Part shown: piece by piece, positions 35,373-44,952 of the stretch
How positions within the stretch are numbered: the stretch's first letter is position 1
Layout: every line of letters begins with the position of its first letter
Origin: JAJDZL01 sp965220665
GTDB taxonomy: Bacteria; Pseudomonadota; Gammaproteobacteria; Arenicellales; JAJDZL01
Length of the DNA: 64,000 nt
Direction: 5' to 3'
Assembly: GCA_965220665.1 (NCBI GenBank)
Contig: CBDCQQ010000005.1
Coordinates: forward strand, 2,356,001 to 2,420,000
Program-made: the position numbers and the translations under genes
The notes under the pieces: generated by a model
Database searches by the model: none
Seen by the model: only the letters and a program-made list of their open reading frames with translations
Told to the model about the DNA's origin: nothing

Positions 35373-36195
35373 GGGGCTGAAGCTTGCTGAATATTTTGTC
35401 CGACAGTACAACACAGCGGCAGTCAGCGCCATGCAGGAGATGCAGGCAGATGCAGCTGGCGAGTTAATTGATGCAATCGATGATTCATTGAGCGTTTTGG
35501 CATTACGCTCCATGCTACCTCGTACGGCCGCTAAGTGTATAGAAACCATCTCAAAAGCTTCTGCGACGAGGTACATCAGTAGCCTGAAACCCAAAGAGAC
35601 AGCAGCAATTCTGCGATATACGACCGACGAGGTGCGGGATGCGCTGCTGGCAAAGTTGCCTCGTCGTCAGGCGATTCGAGTCTCAATGCTGCTCCGCTAC
35701 CAAAGTTCTCTGGTTGGTGCTTGGATGGAAACTGCTTCTGTCACTTTTCGCGGCGATACTCGAATTGCCGATGCAAAAGGACAGGTGATTGATGAAGCTT
35801 ATGTGAATAGTCAAATCTATGTTGTAGATGATCTAAATGAAGTGATTGGTGCGGTTTCAATGGTCGAATTGTTGCAACAAAAAGGTGAAGAGCAGTCCGT
35901 TTCATCAATTATGACTACATCGGTTGAGCCAATTTTTGCTTCGTCGACTCTAAGACAGGCCGTGGAATCACCGGTATGGAAAAAAAGTGATGTTGTGCCA
36001 GTTATTGATCGTGACCGAAAGCTGATTGGAATCGTTCGTTTCATCGACTTGTGGGGTGCGCTGGAGGAACCGTCATCAGCTACAGAACGTGCTGTTCAAT
36101 CACATTTTGAGGTGTTGGGTGTGGCAGAAATTTACTGTCTTCGACTTGCGGATGTAATGGTGGCAGCGCTCTCTGCGAATCGTAGAGTAACTTAA
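35365..36195 (+). CDS. soluble MgtE N-domain plus CBS-pair protein
   Basis: The 276-residue protein has an all-helical MgtE N-type domain (about residues 10-125, with LRSMLPRTAAKCIET and LKPKETAAILRYTTDEVRDALL) followed by a CBS pair (about 127-230, including DEAYVNSQIYVVDDLNEVIGAVSMVELL-type sequence; VVPVIDRDRKLIGIVRFIDLWG). There are no membrane helices. It thus looks like a free-standing copy of the cytoplasmic Mg2+-sensing part of MgtE, placed just before full-length mgtE and overlapping the mscS-like gene. It may be a regulatory partner of MgtE or of the channel. Confidence 0.78.
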   Translation: MSEGLKLAEYFVRQYNTAAVSAMQEMQADAAGELIDAIDDSLSVLALRSMLPRTAAKCIETISKASATRYISSLKPKETAAILRYTTDEVRDALLAKLPRRQAIRVSMLLRYQSSLVGAWMETASVTFRGDTRIADAKGQVIDEAYVNSQIYVVDDLNEVIGAVSMVELLQQKGEEQSVSSIMTTSVEPIFASSTLRQAVESPVWKKSDVVPVIDRDRKLIGIVRFIDLWGALEEPSSATERAVQSHFEVLGVAEIYCLRLADVMVAALSANRRVT

Positions 36196-36223
36196 CGTTT
36201 GGGAAAAATCGGGAGGATCGGCG

Positions 36224-37543
36224 ATGACCGAGCAAATTGAACTTCAGAGGGCAGAATCGATCCTAATCACCCGATTTTGCCAGGAGGCACCGCAAAGTGC
36301 CGCAAGCCGCCTTGAAACGCTTTCGGTCGACGATGCCATCGATATCCTAAAACAAGTACCCCAAGAGATTGCGCTTGAAGTTTGGTCTTCATTGAGTCCA
36401 AATATGTCGGCAGATATGGTTGAACTGCTGGACGATTCTGATGCTCTAGCGATATTGAAGGGTATTGATCCAGGCAGGTCTGCATCGATTCTCACCATTA
36501 TTGAGCCTGAGCGGAGTGAGGATTTGTTGGCTGGCATGGAGCCATCTACCTCTCGGGAAATCCGAGAGTTGATGGTTTATCCAATTGACACAGCCGGTGC
36601 ATTAATGGACACTCGCATATTGCTGTTTAAGGGCAATATGACAGCGGATGAAGCACTGCAGATATTGCGTGCCCGCAGGTTGAAGCGTAAAGTAGCTGAA
36701 TTGCGAATTGTGGATGATGAGCAGCGATTTCGGTCGATTGTAAAGCTTGATGCCCTTGCGCTAGCCGACCCTAGTCAGACTCTAGATGAACTCTCTGATC
36801 GAATTGTCGTTGTTGTAGATCCGAACGCATCACGGGAAGAAATTATCGAAAAACTGGAAAGCTATGGTTTGGATGAATTAACCGTAGTTGACCATGATGG
36901 ACGGGTGTTAGGTGCGATTCGACACTCCACATTAATCGATGTCCTGAAAGAAGATGTGTCAATTGACATTCAGACTATGGTTGGAGTGAGTAAAGATGAG
37001 CGTGCATCATCTGGAAGTAAGTTCGCCGTCCGCAAACGATTACCCTGGATGCAGGTCAATTTGCTGACTGCATTCGCGGCGGCTGCAGTGGTCGGAATTT
37101 TTGAAAGCACGATCGCGAAATTTACCGCGCTGGCTGTACTGTTGCCAGTTGTGGCAGGTCAATCCGGAAATGCTGGCGCACAGGCGTTGGCAGTCGCAAT
37201 GCGTGGTTTGGCGCTGAGAGAAGTTCAGGTTCGAGACTGGCCAAAGATGGTTCGCAAGGAATCGATTGTTGGGCTGGCAAATGGTGTTGCCGTCGCGATC
37301 GTATGCGGAATCGCAGTATATATTTGGAGCGGTCAGCCAGGTTTGGTACTTGTAATCAGTTCGTCAATGATCCTAGCGATGGTAATCGCTGGAATTGCTG
37401 GTGTGCTTGTGCCTGTAGGGTTGAAGAAAATTGGCCAAGATCCCGCAGTTGCTTCATCGATTGTGCTCACTACGATCACAGACATTACTGGCTTTTTTGC
37501 ATTCTTGGGAATTGCGACGCTGTTTGCCGGATTCTTGGCCTGA
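36224..37543 (+). CDS. mgtE: magnesium transporter MgtE
   Basis: MgtE is a Mg2+-gated channel-type importer. The 439-residue protein has the N domain (about 30-125), the CBS pair (about 130-250) and a C-terminal membrane domain of five helices beginning LPWMQVNLLTAFAAAAVVGIF. The signature region LAVLLPVVAGQSGNAGAQAL forms the pore in the family, and the last helices include the conserved ITDITGFFAFLGIATL. A good GGGAGG site precedes the ATG. It follows the soluble MgtE_N-CBS gene by 28 bases. Confidence 0.93.
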   Translation: MTEQIELQRAESILITRFCQEAPQSAASRLETLSVDDAIDILKQVPQEIALEVWSSLSPNMSADMVELLDDSDALAILKGIDPGRSASILTIIEPERSEDLLAGMEPSTSREIRELMVYPIDTAGALMDTRILLFKGNMTADEALQILRARRLKRKVAELRIVDDEQRFRSIVKLDALALADPSQTLDELSDRIVVVVDPNASREEIIEKLESYGLDELTVVDHDGRVLGAIRHSTLIDVLKEDVSIDIQTMVGVSKDERASSGSKFAVRKRLPWMQVNLLTAFAAAAVVGIFESTIAKFTALAVLLPVVAGQSGNAGAQALAVAMRGLALREVQVRDWPKMVRKESIVGLANGVAVAIVCGIAVYIWSGQPGLVLVISSSMILAMVIAGIAGVLVPVGLKKIGQDPAVASSIVLTTITDITGFFAFLGIATLFAGFLA

Positions 37544-37562
37544 TTTCTGAACCAGTGCTGAT

Positions 37563-38269
37563 TCAGAGCTCCTCTGGTTGCCGGTTCGGTATAAATTCAA
37601 ATTCAGTCAGAATCTCCTGTATGTAATGCGCAGCCTGGATCAGCGCATCGTCCTGATTGAAGGCGCGCCTATCAATTGGACACCAAGCGGCAGACCGTTA
37701 GGTCCCAACGCCACTGGCAGATGAATGCAGGGTAATTTCAGCAAAGTCCAGACACGGTTAAAAATTGGGTCTCCCGTGCTGTCTAATCCCCTTGGTGCTT
37801 CGCCAGGTGCACTCGGTGTGATGAGTACGTCATAATCCTTAAACACTGACCGCATTTTCCTCTGCCAGACATCCGCCAATTCGGTCGCTTCAAGGTAGGC
37901 TGCATGAGTGGTTTTCTGTCCTTGTTCAATGAGAGCCTTGATCTGATCGCTCATTAAGTGTGGAAAATTCTCAAATTCAGCACTGAGTGACCGGCAGCCT
38001 TCATAGCTCATGATTGTAATTTGTGCCTGTGTTAATGCTCCGTTTGAAGGTCCAACATCAATTTGAGAAACATCTATTTGATGGCCTTCCAAATAGCCGC
38101 AAACATCTTCAACAAGCTGCCGCTGGCTGGCATCTGCCATTTCCCAGTGTGGGGTTTTGGCTAGTGCCACGCTTATCCTGCCAGGTAAAGGTGGTATTTC
38201 TGCACAAGCACCAGATAGTGTGTGTCGGTAAATGTTCAGTATGGCTTGATTTGCAGACATGGTCTGCAA
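37563..38269 (-). pseudogene. amidase family remnant (C-terminal part, frameshifted)
   Basis: The open frame 38269-37640 encodes the last third of an amidase-signature protein (VLITPSAPGEAPRGLDSTGD, LPCIHLPVALGPNGLPLGVQLIGAP), but the N-terminal part with the Ser-Ser-Lys triad is missing. After QLIGAP the frame breaks; in the next frame the expected end continues (DDALIQAAHYIQEIL) to a stop at 37563-37565. A truncated and frameshifted gene is therefore likely. It marks the left edge of the accessory region and is not related closely to the intact amidase at 18.4 kb. Confidence 0.8.
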
Positions 38270-38691
38270 AAACTACGGTTCAGAATTTGGGATATGATGG
38301 CTTGAACGGTTTCAGGCGTTGAGGATATTCTGTCAGTCTCGCTACAACGAATATGCACTGCCGAAAAAAGATATCTGGCTCAAGCCTGTGCACCGAAACT
38401 GGAAAATGCTGCTGAACACACATCCTGATGTTTCAAGAGGGTGACACTCCCGTCTGAATTCTCAGTGAAGCATAGTCGCATGCCGGAGCATTGAGTCATT
38501 TCAATCAACGCATCGCGGCTTGAGGAAAGGCTTGCCAAAAATGTCAATAATTTCACACCTGTTGTCCAAGCGTGGCGAAGTCTCGGCAAGGGTGAACAAA
38601 AACTTCTGAAATTTCATGCGAGAGTTACGTTTCATCAACTGTTAATAGACTGCCGGCATAATTGCATTGCATCAGACGGGCCTGCATGTTT
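38270..38691. other. non-coding stretch between two pseudogenes
   Basis: I see no convincing gene here. A 69-codon frame on the minus strand (38380-38589) lacks a clear ribosome site and family resemblance; it may be more debris of the amidase locus. Confidence 0.5.
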
Positions 38692-39576
38692 TTACTGCGC
38701 TGTCACGGTAATCCGCGCAGGCACATGATGAAGTCCTGTTCCATCCGCCGTACAGATGCCGCCTGACTCACACGGCATGTCTGGGAGCATGTCGATTACT
38801 GCCGGTTGGCCCTGTTCAGGAACAACCGTCAGCATCCAGGCATAAGGACTTCGTCCGAAAGCCGCTTCAGGGGCAATGGCAGTGAGGGCGCCACCACTCA
38901 CCCGGATCGAAGGTGTATGGATATCAAAAGGTGCGACCGCCTGGTTGAAAGCTAAAACCAGCGTCAGCGGTGTTTCCGGTCCCTGATGGCTTTGTGGCGG
39001 CGGGTCTGCCCAGAGCGCATGGAGCGGTTCAGGCGGTTCAGTGAAGATCAGCGGATCCAGCGGCAGGGCGCGGAACGCTCCGGTGGCATTGATGCGTTCC
39101 ACCCAGAAACGCTCCTCACCGGTGTCGGTGTCGACAATCGTCACTGCGCTGCGAAGTTCAGGCGGGGCTTGTGTACTGATCTTTGTCAGCGGGTTGAAAT
39201 CGCTATCCAGCACCTGCCAGACAAAGCCATGTGCATCGTCGGCCAGCGCATGGGCGTAGTGTTCGTTTTCAAAGCGGCGAAGGAAAACCCCGGCCGCTGA
39301 CTGGCGCCTTGATGCCAGCGCACCACGCCATTGGCGTCAAAGACAAATGCGCGCCGCGATGCGACGACAGAGAAAAGCGCTTTGGGCGGCAGTTCACCGG
39401 CTGCGGTGAACGTTCTCAATCCGGCAAGCTCTTCGGGCGTACAGTGCATGGTATAGACCGTTTCGGCTCCGGCGGCGTCAATGAGGTTGATTTTGACATC
39501 ACTTGACGGGTTGACCGCAACCGCGGCTGCGGCTGAATGCCGTTGATGCCGAGACGGGTGTTTTCAGGAATGGATA
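38692..39576 (-). pseudogene. decayed internal-deletion copy of the arylsulfotransferase gene
   Basis: The region is a close relative of the intact gene at 44953-47412, covering two separate parts. The C-terminal 165 residues are nearly identical (GGALTAIAPEAAFGRSPYAW, CESGGICTADGTGL). Upstream comes the AGLRTFTAAGELPPKALFSV segment and its flank, ending near 39576. The catalytic propeller core between these parts is deleted (joint near STQAPPELRSAV), the reading frame is broken near 39213-39300, and about 20 bases are missing near 39530. The similarity runs a few bases past the stop (GTTTTTACTGCG). It sits next to the stop of the first ATPase gene. Confidence 0.85.
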
Positions 39577-39590
39577 GACGTTTATCCAAT

Positions 39591-41165
39591 TCAGGCCTGT
39601 TCGACCTTCATTGCCGCAAGATTGCGTTCATCGCCGCCAAATACCGCACCGATCAAGTGAATTGTCTTCACGCCATCGCGATACCGGTCCGCATACCCTT
39701 TGTCCCGTATCTGCATGATTGCTTGTGCTGCCATATCGTCTGCATCGCAATCATCCGAAAGCATCTTGCACTCGAAGATAAACACCTGATCACCGACCAA
39801 CAACACCAGGTCTGAGCGACCCCGGCTGTGTGACTGCTCACAACGAACTGATGTGTCAGCCACATCCCAAAGACAGCCATGCAGTATGGAACAATACCAC
39901 CCTTCGCGCCTCGCCATATCGGTTTTGTTATGCCACTCGTAGGGAATCGCCGACAGCAGTCTTCCAAACGCTGAAGCAAATCCCTCGAAATCATTCGCTT
40001 CCAACAATCCAGCAAGCTGACCCGATTCACGAGGAGTCGCTTTACCTGGACCGAAAAGGCTGTTCAGATATCCTCTGGCCAAACTACCACGCACCTCGTA
40101 GTTCGGATAGTCCAAATCGTAAACAGCCTCAAAACCATCTCTATGCTCACCAGTAATCGTCAGATACCCGGACTGAAACATCAGCGCCTCAGCGCCAATG
40201 TCGTCTACATCAAATGTCGTAACAAAACTCTCACTGACTTTCACATCATTGCCATCCAGCGGCGCAAACTCTCTTTCGATCATCAACTTGTACAGAAATG
40301 ACGGCATGCCGGTGTATGACCAGTGTGCCCTGAACTCGCGCTTCTCAAGCAGATTCAGTATCGCCCAGGGGTTGTAGACTTTCTCTTCACCACGCCAGCT
40401 GTAGCCGTTATACCAGCGGCGAATCTCATTACGGTCCAACCCTTCCATCTCAGCAGCAAATACTTCGTCCAGGTCAGATTCGGTATAACCGCATATCGTG
40501 CTATACGGTCGATCAAGACTGATATCGTTGAGGTTGTTGAGCGCTGAAAACAAACTCAGCTTGCTGAACATGGTGATGCCGGTGAGAAATGCAAAACGAA
40601 TATGCTCCTCGGACCCCTTGATCATGCCATACAGTCCACGAAGGTAGTCGCGATTGCTGATCGCGAGTTCTGTGTCGTTTATTGCATCCAATATCGGCTT
40701 GTCATACTCGTCGATTAGAATAACTGCCTGTGTTCCAGTCTTTGCATGGAGATTGTGCAACAGTCTTCCGAATCGGCTTGATCCGTGCAGATTCGACGAA
40801 TCGTAGCCATCGCATAAGCCATGCTTGATTTCAAGGTTCTCTAATTGGACACTCACATTTTCTTCCAATACCCCCGGCTTGCTGTAGTCATCATTAAAAC
40901 TCAATCTTACGACCGGGTACTGCTTCTCCCAGTCCCAGCGATCGTGTATGTGAAGGTCTCGAAACAGCTCTTCTCTGCCTTCAAACAACTCCAGCATCGT
41001 ATCCAGCAGCAGGCTTTTGCCAAATCGGCGCGGGCGCGACAGGAAGTAATATCTACCCCGGTTAATCAGATTTTCGATATGGGGAGTCTTGTCGACGTAG
41101 TAATAGCCGTCAGTGCGAATTGAGTAAAAATCCGCAATGCCGATTGGAAACTTTTTGTCACGCAT
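39591..41165 (-). CDS. AAA-ATPase-like protein with PD-(D/E)XK nuclease domain (paralogue 1)
   Basis: This 524-residue protein belongs to the AAA-ATPase_like/PDDEXK_9 family (PF09820 with PF08011, from memory). The N-terminal FPIGIADFYSIRTDGYYYVDKT is typical. Walker A is SRPRRFGKSLLLDT (about 43-55) and Walker B is VILIDEYDKPILD (about 142-154). The C-terminal nuclease-like core is GRSDLVLLVGDQVFIFECKM, where D...ExK can be read. Function is unproven; expansions of this family are common in host-associated bacteria and have been proposed as mobile or defence elements. It is the third of three tandem paralogues in transcription order. Confidence 0.85.
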   Translation of the reverse strand: MRDKKFPIGIADFYSIRTDGYYYVDKTPHIENLINRGRYYFLSRPRRFGKSLLLDTMLELFEGREELFRDLHIHDRWDWEKQYPVVRLSFNDDYSKPGVLEENVSVQLENLEIKHGLCDGYDSSNLHGSSRFGRLLHNLHAKTGTQAVILIDEYDKPILDAINDTELAISNRDYLRGLYGMIKGSEEHIRFAFLTGITMFSKLSLFSALNNLNDISLDRPYSTICGYTESDLDEVFAAEMEGLDRNEIRRWYNGYSWRGEEKVYNPWAILNLLEKREFRAHWSYTGMPSFLYKLMIEREFAPLDGNDVKVSESFVTTFDVDDIGAEALMFQSGYLTITGEHRDGFEAVYDLDYPNYEVRGSLARGYLNSLFGPGKATPRESGQLAGLLEANDFEGFASAFGRLLSAIPYEWHNKTDMARREGWYCSILHGCLWDVADTSVRCEQSHSRGRSDLVLLVGDQVFIFECKMLSDDCDADDMAAQAIMQIRDKGYADRYRDGVKTIHLIGAVFGGDERNLAAMKVEQA

Positions 41166-41248
41166 GGTTGAATTCTAAATCAAGGTGCTAACTGAATTTA
41201 CTATACCGATGCGCCACTGCTTCCGCCATTGGCACGAATTGATCCGAT

Positions 41249-42820
41249 TCAGTCCTGCTCAACCTTTATCGCCACAAGATTTCGCTCAGCAGCGCCAAAT
41301 GCCACACCGATCAGGTGAATAGCCCTCGCGCCATCGAGATACTTGTCCGCATAGCCTTTGTCGCGAATCTGCGATATTGCACCCGACGCTGTCGCATCCG
41401 CATCCACTCCTTCCGAAAGCATCTTGAACTCAAATACAAACACCTGATCGCCGATGACCAATACCAGGTCTGATCGACCATGACTGGAAGACTCTTCAGA
41501 ACGAAGCGTCGTGTCAGCAACATCCCAGAGACATGAATACAGTATCGAACAATACCACCCCTCGCGCTGTGCCATATCACTGTTGTTATGCCACTGGTAG
41601 GCAATGCCTGACAGCAATCTGCGAAACGCTGATGCAAATCCCTCGAAATCATTCGCTTCCAGCAAACCAGCAAGCTGAGCGGATTCACGGGGAGTTGTTT
41701 TACCTGGTCCGAACAGATACTCAAGATACCCTTCGTTGATATGGGCGCACACCTCCATATTCGGATAGTCCAATTGGTAAATGATCTTCGTGCCTACCCG
41801 ATGCTCACCGGCAATCGTCAGATAACCGGTCTGAAACAGCAGTGCCTCAGCACCGATGCTGTCAACATCAAATGTCGTAACAAAATTCTCATTAACTTTC
41901 AAATCATCAACATCCAACGGTGTCAACTCCCGTTCCATCATCACCTTGTAGAGAAACGACGGCATGCCGGTCATTGACCAGTGTGCTTTGAATTTTCGCT
42001 TTTCGAATAGATTCAATATCGCCCAAGGGTTGTAGATTTTTTCTTCTCCGCACCAGCTGTAGCCGTTATACCAGCGGCGGATCTCGTTGCGGTCGAATCC
42101 CTCTAGTTCGGAAGCGAATACTTCATCCAGATCAGATTCGGTATATCCGCATATTGAACTGTAGCGCGGACTAAGACTGATATCGTTGAGATTGTTCAAT
42201 GCCGAAAACAGACTCACCTTGCTGAACATGGTGATTCCGGTCAGAAACGCAAAGCGTATCTGCGTGCCGAATCCCTTGATCATGCCATACAGGCCACGAA
42301 GGTAGTCGCGATTGCTGATCGCGAGTTCTTTGTCGTTTATTGCATCCAATATCGGCTTGTCATATTCGTCTATCAGAACGACTACCTGATTTCCAGTCGT
42401 TGCGTGCAAGTGGCGCATCAATCTTCGAAATCGACTGAATTCATTCAGGTTTGTCGAACTGACCGTGTCGGGCAATCCATGTTTGAATTCCATATCCTCA
42501 AACTGGTTCCTGACATCTTCTTCCAATATCCCTGGCTTGCTGTAGTCAGCGTTAAAGCTAAGGCGCACCACTGGGTACTGTGTTGACCAGTCCCATCGAT
42601 CGTGTATGTGAAGGTTTCGAAACAACGGTTCGTTGCCTTCAAACAACTCCCGCATCGTATCCAGCAGAAGACTTTTGCCAAATCGGCGAGGGCGCGACAG
42701 GAAATAATATCTGCCCTGGTCAATCAGTTTTTCGATGTAGGGCGTTTTATCGACGTAATAGCACTCATCGGTGCGAATCGAGTGGAAATCCGCGATTCCA
42801 ATTGGGAATTTCTTTTTGTT
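41249..42820 (-). CDS. AAA-ATPase-like protein with PD-(D/E)XK nuclease domain (paralogue 2)
   Basis: This is the middle member of the tandem set. Starting at the ATG for MNKKKFPIGI gives 523 residues and matches the N-termini of both sisters; an ATG eight codons earlier (42844) is possible but not shared. Walker A is SRPRRFGKSLLLDT and Walker B VVLIDEYDKPILD. The nuclease core is GRSDLVLVIGDQVFVFEFKM, so the ExK is kept though the cysteine of the other two is replaced by phenylalanine. It is 83 bases upstream of paralogue 1 and 239 bases downstream of paralogue 3. Confidence 0.85.
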   Translation of the reverse strand, partial: NKKKFPIGIADFHSIRTDECYYVDKTPYIEKLIDQGRYYFLSRPRRFGKSLLLDTMRELFEGNEPLFRNLHIHDRWDWSTQYPVVRLSFNADYSKPGILEEDVRNQFEDMEFKHGLPDTVSSTNLNEFSRFRRLMRHLHATTGNQVVVLIDEYDKPILDAINDKELAISNRDYLRGLYGMIKGFGTQIRFAFLTGITMFSKVSLFSALNNLNDISLSPRYSSICGYTESDLDEVFASELEGFDRNEIRRWYNGYSWCGEEKIYNPWAILNLFEKRKFKAHWSMTGMPSFLYKVMMERELTPLDVDDLKVNENFVTTFDVDSIGAEALLFQTGYLTIAGEHRVGTKIIYQLDYPNMEVCAHINEGYLEYLFGPGKTTPRESAQLAGLLEANDFEGFASAFRRLLSGIAYQWHNNSDMAQREGWYCSILYSCLWDVADTTLRSEESSSHGRSDLVLVIGDQVFVFEFKMLSEGVDADATASGAISQIRDKGYADKYLDGARAIHLIGVAFGAAERNLVAIKVEQD

Positions 42821-43059
42821 CATGGCTGGAAAAGACGCGTTCAATTCAATTTTACTTGATTTGCGCCGTTTGGACGGATTACAGAACTGACTTCGAAACC
42901 TGAAGCCAGTTCATCTATTTGAGATTCTCAAGTAAGATTTCATAGCGCTGTCTTGCCGTCATGATTTGACCCCATTGACGCCAACGCAACCTCCTGCCGG
43001 ATGTTTGTATGTGGCTGCAAATACGTCTTCGCATTTACAAATCCAGACACTCAGCCGAA

Positions 43060-44634
43060 TCAATCCTGCTCGACTTTAAAAGTTGCAAGATTTCGCTCTT
43101 CAGCACTAAATACAGCCCCAATCAGGTGAATTGTCCTGACGCCGTCACGATACCTGCCTGCATACCCTTTGTCTCGTATCTGCCTGATCGCTTTCGCTGC
43201 AGCCTCGTCTGCATCGGAATCATCCAAAAGCATTTTGCATTCAAAGACAAACACCTGATTACCCATCACCAGCACCAAGTCTGAACGGCCACGGCTGTGC
43301 GACTGTTCAGAACATACTGACGTGTCAGTCACATCCCAAAGACATGCATACAGTATGGAACAATACCACCCCTCACGATTTGCCATATCAGTTTTGGTGT
43401 GCCACTGATAGGAAATCCCCGACAGCAATCTACTCAACGCTGCAGCAAACCCCTCGAAGTCATGCGCTTCCAATAATCCTGCAAGCTGACCGGATTCACG
43501 AGGAGCCTTCTTTCCAGGGCCAAATAGGCTGTCCAAATATCCTCTGACTAAACTACCACGCACCTCGTAGTTCGGAAAGTCCAAATCGTAAACAGCCTCA
43601 AAACCATCACTATCCTCTCCGGTAATCGTCAGATACCCTGACTGAAACATCAGTGCCTCAGCGCCAATGTCGTCCACATCAAATGTCGATACGAAACCTT
43701 TCTCCACTTTCAAGTTGTTTGCATCCAGCGGAGAAAATCCACCTTCCATCATCACCTTGTATAAAAATGATGGCATGCCGGTGTAAGACCAGTGCATATC
43801 AAACTCACGCTTCTTGAGCAGATTCAATATCGCCCAGGGGTTATAGACTTTCTCTTCTCCACGCCAACTGTAACCGTTATACCAACGGCGAATCTCATTG
43901 CGGTCAAACCCTTCCATCTCAGCAGCGAATACTTCGTCCAGGTCAGATTCGGTATAACCGCATATCGTGCTATAAAGCGGGTCAAGACTGATATCATCCA
44001 GATTATTCAGTGCCGAAAACAAACTCAACTTGCTGAACATGGTGATGCCTGTGAGAAATACAAAACGTATATGCTCCTCGGATCCCTTGATCATGCCGTA
44101 AAGCCCGCGAAGATAGTTTCGATTGCTTGTCGCAAGTTCTGTATCTTCTATCGCATCCAGAATCGGCTTGTCATACTCGTCGATTAGAATAACTGCCTGC
44201 TTCTCGGTGCTTGCATGAAGGTGATACAGCAGATTTCCAAACCGATCGTATTCGTTCAGATTCTTCGAATCACAAATATCCGTCAATCCATGTTTGTTTT
44301 CCAGCCGCTGCAACTGATTCCTGACGTTTTGTTCCAATATCCCTGGCTTGCTGTAGTCAGCGTTAAAGCTCAGGCGCACGACTGGATACTGCGTGGACCA
44401 GTTCCAGCGATCGTGAATGTGCAAGCCTTCAAACAGCGACTCATTGCCCTCGAACAGGTGTAGCATCGTATCCAGCAAAAGGCTTTTGCCAAACCTGCGA
44501 GGGCGCGACAGGAAGTAATACTGACCTTGGTCGATTAGTCTTTCGATAAGGGGAGTCTTGTCGACGTAGTAATAGCCGCGAGTGCGAATTGAGTAAAAAT
44601 TCGCAATGCCGATTGGAAATTTTCGTTCATTCAT
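43060..44634 (-). CDS. AAA-ATPase-like protein with PD-(D/E)XK nuclease domain (paralogue 3)
   Basis: This is the first of the tandem set in transcription order, 524 residues. It shares the same layout: MNERKFPIGI start, Walker A SRPRRFGKSLLLDT, Walker B VILIDEYDKPILD and nuclease core GRSDLVLVMGNQVFVFECKM. All motifs are intact in the three genes, so none looks like a pseudogene. The paralogues are clearly diverged from each other at the DNA level, so the triplication is not recent, unlike the repeats in the giant gene nearby. Confidence 0.85.
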   Translation of the reverse strand: MNERKFPIGIANFYSIRTRGYYYVDKTPLIERLIDQGQYYFLSRPRRFGKSLLLDTMLHLFEGNESLFEGLHIHDRWNWSTQYPVVRLSFNADYSKPGILEQNVRNQLQRLENKHGLTDICDSKNLNEYDRFGNLLYHLHASTEKQAVILIDEYDKPILDAIEDTELATSNRNYLRGLYGMIKGSEEHIRFVFLTGITMFSKLSLFSALNNLDDISLDPLYSTICGYTESDLDEVFAAEMEGFDRNEIRRWYNGYSWRGEEKVYNPWAILNLLKKREFDMHWSYTGMPSFLYKVMMEGGFSPLDANNLKVEKGFVSTFDVDDIGAEALMFQSGYLTITGEDSDGFEAVYDLDFPNYEVRGSLVRGYLDSLFGPGKKAPRESGQLAGLLEAHDFEGFAAALSRLLSGISYQWHTKTDMANREGWYCSILYACLWDVTDTSVCSEQSHSRGRSDLVLVMGNQVFVFECKMLLDDSDADEAAAKAIRQIRDKGYAGRYRDGVRTIHLIGAVFSAEERNLATFKVEQD

Positions 44635-44952
44635 GTGTGGTTCGACGCGTTAGAACATTTTTATTTTACCTGATATGCACTATGTGGGCAGATCGCAGCA
44701 CACCATAACTTCTGTGTTGATTGCGCTTTCAACAACTTCGAAGTCAACATTGTTTGAAAAATCTCGTGCGCTTGGCACATGATGCACATTGATGATGCGA
44801 ACGCCGCTGACCGTTGAAGTCCCAGACACCCCGTACTGACTGTTAGACTGTTATTGTCTTTCCTTATTAATCATATGCATTGCCAAATAATTCAAACGTC
44901 GGAACACCAGCGGTTCCATTTCAGAACATGCATTATGCGGGCCAGTATGTTT
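44635..44952. other. intergenic region upstream of the ATPase trio
   Basis: No gene is seen. It contains the promoter of the ATPase genes and the 3' end of the arylsulfotransferase transcript; no clear terminator was identified. Confidence 0.5.

Noticed and set aside
38380..38589. 69-codon minus-strand frame between two pseudogenes.
   Set aside because: No start signal or family resemblance.
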